DNA from: Haliotis asinina | Lineage: Eukaryota > Mollusca > Gastropoda > Lepetellida > Haliotidae | DNA length: 64,000 nucleotides | Assembly: GCF_037392515.1 (NCBI RefSeq) | Contig: NC_090291.1 | Span: forward strand, 28,444,001 to 28,508,000 | Reading direction: 5' to 3' | Shown: one piece after another, positions 50,301 to 59,500 of the stretch | Layout: the number at the start of each line of letters is the position of its first letter | How positions within the stretch are numbered: the first letter of the stretch is position 1 | The notes under the pieces: model-generated | Database searches by the model: none | Told to the model about the DNA's origin: nothing | Seen by the model: only the letters and a program-made list of their open reading frames with translations | Made by a program: the position numbers and the translations under genes

Positions 50301-53300
50301 ATCCACATAGGAATTAAAGTCACAAGTAAACCATAAACGACCTACCAGTCCACCGTTAGAATGCATGTCGTAGGCGAAGTCGCCAATATGCCAGATGGAC
50401 TCGTAATCCCCGCTGTCCACCTCTTGCTCAATTCTAGAAAACGTGTCCTTGCCCTCAACGCCAAGGTCGCCGTACACCAGAAACGCAGCTCTCCGACTCT
50501 GTAACCATGTTTGGATATGGCGATAGAAGACATATTTCCAGGAAATGTGTAAACCAAGGCAGACTCATCATGAATCTTTCTGAACTTTCCGTCAACCGAG
50601 ATAAAACAATGCACTCGACTGTTTACATTTAAATACGAAAATAATCCTGATGGTGTGAAAATACTGTCAGAACATATGAGCAGTGCTCAGGTACTATTAG
50701 CCACCATTCGAATTTCAGTGGTTAGGATAAAACGCATGGATTACCTGTAGGACGAGAGCTAAAGTATTTTTGCACAGAAAAATGAAGAAATCACACACAA
50801 TTACAATACTCACAGTGGTCACATCCATCGTCGTGAAGCTGAAGATGCGAGATGACGTCGTGGTCGCGCCCTCTACACTTGTTACCTTGTAGAAGTATTT
50901 CGTCTTGGCTTTCAGTTTCTGGAAAACCAGATAACATTTTACAGCGTCAACATTTTAAAAACGAGTGTTCAAGAAAGGACACGGCGTCTATTCTGTCGAA
51001 TACGCCGGCACCGTTCGACCCCAAATCTCTGAGAATTGATGTCACCATTTCAGTACCTAGTGTCTCGAATTTGTCACAGAATTAGAGTTCTGTTTGGGAC
51101 GTTGGACTATTCTAATTGGGAATTTTGTTTCTTTGTTATTCAACGACACCCTCTGCAATATTCCAGCTATATAGCGACGGTCTGTAAATAATCGAGTATG
51201 GATCAGACAATCCAGTGATAAGAATCGATCTGCGTATTTGGGATGCGACAACATGTCAGCTAGCTGGACCATCCCGTTAGACCCTCCTTGCGACAAGCAT
51301 GAGTTGCTGAAAACCAACCCTAACCCGGATCTCATCGGGATCAAATTGAGAATAGTGCAATGGAATCATGGTAGCGGACTGAATTCGAGTGTCATCCAAC
51401 AGAGTGTAAATAAAATATACACGGTAACTGATGGTCTTAATAATTTGTATCGTCCTTATTTATGATCCATTATTGTATGTCATGATAAGCGCAAGCATCA
51501 ATCTTCGAAAACATGTCTAGTTTTCCGTAATTTCAGGTACTGGCTGAGGTTTCCATAGATCGAATGAATGTCCAAAATATACTCTGATCTGACATTTCTC
51601 TGTGCCAAGGTTTGAGGACACACCATTAGAATGTCATTTTTCAGAAACAGCTTTCTGTAAAACAATTCTGCTTCATTTCTTTACATTTCGATCTTTCGAA
51701 AGATTGAGCCCGCATAGCACACAAATATATGTTTAATAAGCTACAGGATAAAGTACAGTCTCATCTCATCCACAGTCATTCATTGTAATCATTCCATCAT
51801 TTGCACGGGAAATGTGGAAGTCTCGATACTGATTGGCTGAGAATGTCGAAACTCCGACGCTGATTCACTGATCAGAAGCCTGGGTTCGATTCTCTACATT
51901 GGTACACTGTCTGATGCCCATTCATGGTGTCCCCCGCCGTGGTATTGCTTAGGATACTGCTAAAAGAGCTAACTCACTCATTCATTCATTTTGAAAATAT
52001 CACGGGATTGGGATAGTTATGTGGTGGTAGCGTGCAGTTTCAACCTTTCACAAAGTCATACCTTTAGCTGTGCTCTGTGCATGAACTGTCGGGCGTTCCA
52101 GCTCTCAAATGTCAGACGGGTCATAGTGCTGTTCGCCCGTTCTGTCAGCTGAACCCGATCCTCGCCATATTGGACAACGCCCTTGACGTCCTCCAGCGTT
52201 GACCACAACACCACCATCTGGTCGGGGGTGTCGCCATAGCTGATGTGTACTTGCTCTGGTGGTTCCAGACACGACACTGCAAGGAGTTCAATGGTATTAC
52301 TGTTCTATGTGTGGAAAGATCTTTTGGACTATATTAGTCTTTTTATTAATTGTGTTGAATTTTGTTGTTATATTTTTGTGCATGCAACCGTATGTGTTTA
52401 TTTGATCGCATTTAATTCAACTGAAGATGGTGGTCGAAATGGTATATGTCACACTCTTGTCACACTCTTTGGCGAATCTTTAAGAAAATTCCTGGATCCG
52501 CCAATGACACTGGACTGAAGACATTATATCCTGGAGATGGAAAAATACACTTTTGTGGGTATCTCAAGATAGCAGCATGTAACCACTGCAATAATGTATC
52601 ATTGTATTATTATAATTCGTGGTGATAGAGGCGGTGGGTTAATGGTTAAAGCGTTTGCTCGTCACATGGGAGACCCAGGTTCGATTCCCCACATGGGTAC
52701 AACGTGTGTAGCTCATTTCTGGAGTCCCCCGTCGTGGTATTGTTGGACAATTGCTAAACGGCGAAAAACTGTACTCACTCGCTCATGATGTTTTAAAGGG
52801 AGACAAGAATAGAGTATATCAACAATCCTAACAAATATGATTCAAGCCATTATCCCATTAATTTCCTCCACTTCCTTGTATTTTAGTCGTACCTATGTAT
52901 GAACTAATCGCACCATGTTTGTGAGAGATATAGTGACGTTAGGCCCCACTGACACATTCAATAATAATACGCATTCTGGATATCATGAACGAATTTCGGC
53001 AGTTCATTGTAAGCATGTTTTACGGTAACAGTATATGTGTATGTTATTTTGTCCTGGAAAATGCAAACACCCAAATCCTCACTCGTCCAAATTGTGAACA
53101 TCAGTTTATATGAATCTGATAAAGATCTTTTTAGCTCCGTTAATGCTATTTCTCTTACATGTCACAAAATATTGTCATATTTGCAATTGCATACTACGTT
53201 AATTTATAAGTTGATACGTTGATTTGAATGATCCTATCAGTTTGTTTAGGTGCACTAAATTAAGGTCTTTAAACTGTGGGTGCACGTGTATTTTCAATGT

Positions 53301-53544
53301 GGTTAGGAAGTGTAAAAGGCATTGAAATTTACAAAGAGAGGTATCTAATGAACGCACCCTTTTAACCCCTTTATAACCACCCCTAAACACGACGTATGGT
53401 ATGCACGGACACGTACATGGGATGTCATTCTTGATTTTAACGTTTTTCAAGAAGGTCGATAAGCGTTAAATCACTGTTGGCCATACATAATTTGGCCAAT
53501 CACCCCCTTCGTTACGTTACAACGTCTCTCCCGTTTTGGGGTTG

Positions 53545-53578
<34 letters not shown>

Positions 53579-56500
53579 CTTTTCATTTTCGTACACGTGC
53601 AAATTTCACAACATACACCACTCATCTTTCAAGAACGGTTACTGTACAAACAACTATCGTAAATTTTGAAAAAAAAAATGAAGCTCCCCTACGTTTTCTT
53701 TTTGAGTATGTCACGCAATTAAAGGTAAGGAGGTCCCCTGGCACATGACTCAAGTGTGAGAGATTCGCCTGTTCATTATACAAACATCACTAAACGACTT
53801 ACACGCAGGCCCCTTGGTAATGTTCAGCAGTTGCTATGGACGCCACGGCGCCAGAGTTAACACTTCTGCATGGTTACCAAGGCGAGTCACACATTAGACA
53901 GTGTTCGCCTCGTCGCCTTTATATACACGAACAATAGGGGAGTGTGCATCTATAGAACACTGTGTTTACTGGTTAGTGCACGGAGACAGATTTACTAAAT
54001 GAGTTGCTGTTTGCACCCAAACCTGTCAATAAATGGTATTTTGATCCATACAATTTGACTCATAGTGCTGGTATTGACGATTGCTTTGGTTGGGGATTGT
54101 GTTTTTGTTTGATTATGTGTTTTGGTAGGGTAATGATATTAATACTGTGTTATTATAAGAGAGTCAATGGTTGGCGGTAGCCCGAAAGTAAGAACACGTG
54201 TCCGCCATTGTCCACGTCAGCGTTGCTGACCTTGAACCTACGCCAAGTCTGTATGTCATAGAAATACAGTCACGATCATCTCAGAGTTAAGGCTGTGACT
54301 GTCGAACTGTTCTTAGGGGGATTATAGGTACATAGGAACTTTTAATCCAACTGTTGGATTCAGTGCCACTGTAGACTTGCTCCAAGGCTGTGCTGAATGA
54401 ATGATTGGTTGGTTGGTTGGTTGGTTGGTTGTTTAACGTCGCACTCAGTAATATTCCATGATGTTTGTGAGTAATATTCCAGCTAAATGGCAGCTGTCAA
54501 TAATCAAGTCTGGACCAGAAGATCCAGTGATCAACATCATGAGTATCGACAAACGCAACTCTGACACGGGTGGGTGAGTGAGTGAGTGAATTTAGTTTTA
54601 CGACACACTCAGCAATATTCCAACTATATGGCGGCGGTCTGTAAATAATGGAGACTGGACCAGGCAATCCAGTGATCAACAGCATGAGCATCGATCTACC
54701 CAGCTGGGAACTGATGACGTGTATCAATCAAGTCAGCGAGGCCTCACCACCCGGTACAGTAAGTCACCTCTCAAGCATGGGTTAATTATAGAAGATCAGT
54801 TCCGGATCTTCACGAATGATATTAGGCACAACTACAGTCGTCACTCTGGTTTGGTATTAACGGAAGAAAAAGAACAATAATCTACAAGCCGTTATAAATA
54901 TAAGACTAAGACATTTATGAATACAGAGTTAACATGGCAAATGGGCACTTCCAGCGCAAGTGATTTTCCTGTATTCTTCCCGGTTCTACCTGACTGATAT
55001 TCTTAACGCCTGGGGTCAAATGTACTTTACGTCCCGCCCGACCGTTGTGGCTGAGACGCGGCGTGGAGACGAAGTTAAGCGCCGAGTAACGCATCCATCA
55101 ATTATGCGAAGGCGATCAGGGTCACGGAAGTCCATTAATCGAATATATTGAATTGAATAGCACAGTGAAAACTGATGATGCTTTCACATTAGTTTCTAAT
55201 CAGCATGCTTACAGAGGTAACGGTATGAAATAAATATCAAAGCATTATCAGAATTGTCAAAAGATGTATGTAAAAAGGTGGAAACATGGTGATAGGATTT
55301 TGCATTTGAATAATCAATATTGTTAATCGCTCGTACGGCATGCATATTGATGTTGTGTGGTGGTTTCCATACAACTCATATTCAAATGACGGATTATCCA
55401 GGATGGGACCTCTAGTCGACCAAGAGGACTGAGACGTGAATAGATGTGACGAAACAATCAACCAAATACAAAACCGTCATTTAAAAAGATATATATATAT
55501 ATATTTATGGCACAGATTTGAAAAAAGGCAAAATTCTTCTGCTGCAAAAATATTTTGTCGCAAGATGGTATTTTGGTTGTTGTTTTTTTTTAATATTAAG
55601 TCTCATGCATGCAATTTTAAAATGTTATGCGAATGTAACTGAAATTTATACAGCCTCTGTACAGCACGCAGTCGTGTGATAAATCATATGCTGAAACATT
55701 TAACAGAAGAAAAATATTAATAACGACGTGAAAAGCAATACCCCATGTCCAGTAGTTGCTAAGGAAGACGCTAGGCACGGTTCACAGTTTGACCTGGTTA
55801 CCAAGGTGAGTGATGCATTAGACAGTACCGCTAGCATCACGCATATTAATAATACAGAAAGGCTTCATATAAGCCCATGTATACTGGTTAGAGCTCATAC
55901 ACAGTGTTGCTAAATGCGTTTCCCTACATACAGAAATACTTCAAAAACAGTTGGCAATACAAACACGTTGAAAACCCCTAATTTAGCCGAGACCTACGTA
56001 TGCAGAACCATCCTGCGTTCAACCGGGATTCAGTTACTTCTGAATATCAGGCAAAATATTTTACCCTCAATAGAAAGCGTTATGGGTTATTTTTTGTACC
56101 CTTTTAACCTTTGGTGTGTACAGGAAACTTTATTCCGTTATCCCGCATTGATTGGGTCTCGAATTTAACTCCTACTATTTAGACCCGTGAGAAACCGGGT
56201 TAGAACTGGTCTTCAGTAACCCATTCTTGTCGTTCGAGGCGACTAACAGAATCGGGTGATCGCTGAATGGTTGTCACATGTCATCTTATCGCAGTGGCGT
56301 TGATTGATACTCAAGCTGTTGATCACTGGATAGTCAGACTCGATTATTTACAGACAGCCATAGTATAACTGGAATATTGCTGGGTACGGCGTTAAACGAC
56401 AATCCATACAACCGATTAGGTGTCTGCTTCTGAGGGTGTGTGTTCGAATCCCGGGTGGGACTCAACTCAAAAACGTATTAGAATTTGTACTTTACCACCG

Positions 56501-59500
56501 ATGTGTAATCCCCAATATAGCATATGTTACGTACAACCTACTTTTAGATAATCCGTACGGTGTGGCGACAGCACCTCCACCGAGTTTTCTGTTCAGAACA
56601 CAAAAATAAAGTGTTGGCAGCGTTCAAAACTGACATTTTATTTACAGTTGACTTTATTAGTTGGCAGTGGTCATGACTTGTGTTTATGCTTCTTGGCACC
56701 ATAAGTAGTACGTATTATCGCAATCGTGGTCTTCCCCTTCTCGGGACTGTGGGCTTGCCTATAGTGGTTAAAGGCGCGTTCGGACGTCACGCCGAAGACC
56801 TGAGATCGCTTCCCCTCATTGGCACAATGAGTGAAGCCCATTTCTGGTGTCCCCCGCCATGATATTGCCAGAATTTTGCTAAAAGAAGCATAAAACTATA
56901 CTCACTCACGGTGTTTAAAAGGAAGACTAGAATCGAGTATATTGACAGTCCTACCAAATATGATTCAAGCCATTTAAATCCCACTACTTACTTTACGTAT
57001 TACCTGTGTACGAACTTGTCTTACTGCGTTTATAAATTACAGAGATATCGCTAAAAGCGACATAAGACCCATCTCGCTCATTCAGCATTAATACGCTAAA
57101 TTCACTCATTCTTCCCCTTCTCTCGGAGCGCCAGTGGTTCTAAAGTATTAGTGCGCCCGCACCTACTTTTGTCGTACACACGAAATGAACTGTCTTTAGT
57201 TTACATTGGATTTCGTTACGCGAATTTTCTCGGGTTAACCACGTTTTAATTTAATCAAACAAAATTGAAAGTGCATAATAAACAGAATATTTCAGGTGTC
57301 TAGTAAACTGTCATATCTTTCGACTCGCGACTTGAAGAACGGGCGTTTTTTACGTCACGTGATTATATGTCACAGGAAACATGAAATATCCTGTATCATT
57401 TATAGTTGAAAGAGTTGAATTAATAAATAAAAGCAACACGTTCAACTTTGTCTGGAACCATTACAGATTAACGAGACTGTACACGTCTCGTGGATGTATA
57501 TGAATGTTTGCAGGTGCTGGACGCGTGGTCGAGCTATACAGAAGTTGATAGTCAAGTAGAAACAACATGTTATTAACGTCAACCCTTTCTTTGTTGCATA
57601 CACTACTAGAAGAAGTTGACATCCATAATATTTTGTCTTATGTATGTGGTCAAGAATTTTCAAATTATTTTGCAAACATACGGAGACGGAGATTTTGGAT
57701 ATTAGTAACTGATTTTCTTTCCGTCAACGTTTGGCTTTCAAGATACATTAAGGGCCCTTCTACACAATATGGTTGCAAATGTAACTTGTAGTAAAACTGT
57801 ATTTATTCACATTCCAAACTGGCACTCCTGTCGTCCCCATCACATCTACAGATGTTTGCCGCATAACGTATACAGCGAAGCCAATATTGTTTGGATAGCC
57901 CACAGCACTAATTGAAGATGGTATATCAAAGCACTACAACTCAATAAGCGCTGAAGCCGAAATAGACTAGGTGCAAGTGGTTCCACGGAAAGGAAAGAAA
58001 ACCACTGTAAATTGAGCCTCATGAAGATATGAAGATTCGGGTTTTTAGAATTGATCTTCAGTAGCCCGTGCTTGTCGAAAGAGTGAGTTTAGTTTTACGC
58101 CGCATTCAGCAATATGCCAGCTATATAGCCGGCGGTCTGTAAATAATCGAGACTAGACAAGACAATCCAGTGATCAACAGCATGAGCATCGATCTGCGCA
58201 CCTTTGAACCGATGTCAACCAAGGCAGCGAGTCTGGTCATACGGTCTCGTTAGTCGCCTCTTACGACATACCCGTGAAGGTCCCGGCGTAGAACAGGCCT
58301 TCAGCACCCATGCTTGCCATACAAGGCGACCATGCTTGTCGTAAGAGGCGACTAACGGGATTGGGTGGTGTGGTCAGGCCCTCTGACTTGTTTGACTTTT
58401 GTCATTGTATCCCAGCTGCGTTGACTGATGCTCAAGCTGTTGATCACTAGATTGTCTGGTCCAGACTGGATTATCTGGCAAAAGCGCCATATATCTGGAG
58501 TATTGCTGCGTGCGGCGTCCAGTTAAACTCATTCACTGGAAACTCAAGAACATCTTAATCAATGCCCGTTACTAATCATGTGTTCAGCTGGTGTTGAAGC
58601 GAACTGGGGGTCACAGCCTGCAATTGCTGAACCTGTCCGGATATGATGAAGGGTCGTTCAGTCACATTTGGAAACAAACTCCATGTTCCAAGTTCGATGT
58701 GACATAAATGCGATACAGACTAAACGTGCATGTCTGAAGAAGTATTTTGGGTTATAGTTGCTGATTTTAAAGTTTCATTTAAGCATTGAAAGACGAGGAA
58801 CGAAATTTTTTAATCGATATCAGAGCATATTATACATTAGTTATATTTGAAAATAATTTGAAACATAGATTTGCAATATGCCTCCTGTAAACTCACACGA
58901 AAACATATCTACATCCATGGAACCATGTCATTTTACTAAAACTAACAAAATGATTACAAAATAAAATTGCAATCATATTTTGTATAGTTTTGTAACTGGT
59001 ACACATATAATCTGGGTAACCATCGTCAAAGGAGAAAAAGTAACTGTATGATAATTTGTCTGTAACAGCTTGCTCCGGGACATTTGATTACACTAATGCA
59101 TTCCGATATGAATAGAAATCGTACAGGTAAATCCAATCAATCACCTGTGAGGTGACTGATTGACCTGCAATGGGCCAGATTGCGGGTGTGGCATGAGCAC
59201 GGTACTGCTGAATAACACACTAATGAAGATCATGCAATATGGAAGCAATTAGGGTGTGTTCAATTGCAAAAACAGTCTGCAAGTGTGATGATCGAAAACC
59301 AGCGTGTTATCGACCGGTATCGACTAACAGGAAGAAAGACCGTGCTAATTAGTGGCGTAACGACATGCTCGAGTTATCAAGGAAGCGAAGGAGGGATGGT
59401 ATCTGCCCTTTTGGGGAAATTATGCATGTTTACCTATTCAGCGCAATAACACAGTATTGCTCAACGAGCGAACGCTCAACTCTACTGCCCCTATCAATAT

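Noticed and set aside
52643-52689. Possible tRNA gene from the A and B box pair
   Set aside because: The head continues into SINE family B body and tail, and no cloverleaf or acceptor stem closes. It is a SINE promoter.
53790-53940. First coding exon of ACP7 beneath the minus-strand TATATAAAGG
   Set aside because: In the phase required by exon 2 there is a stop and no ATG. The 60713 exon fits phase and signal-peptide character better. It could still be a non-coding alternative first exon.
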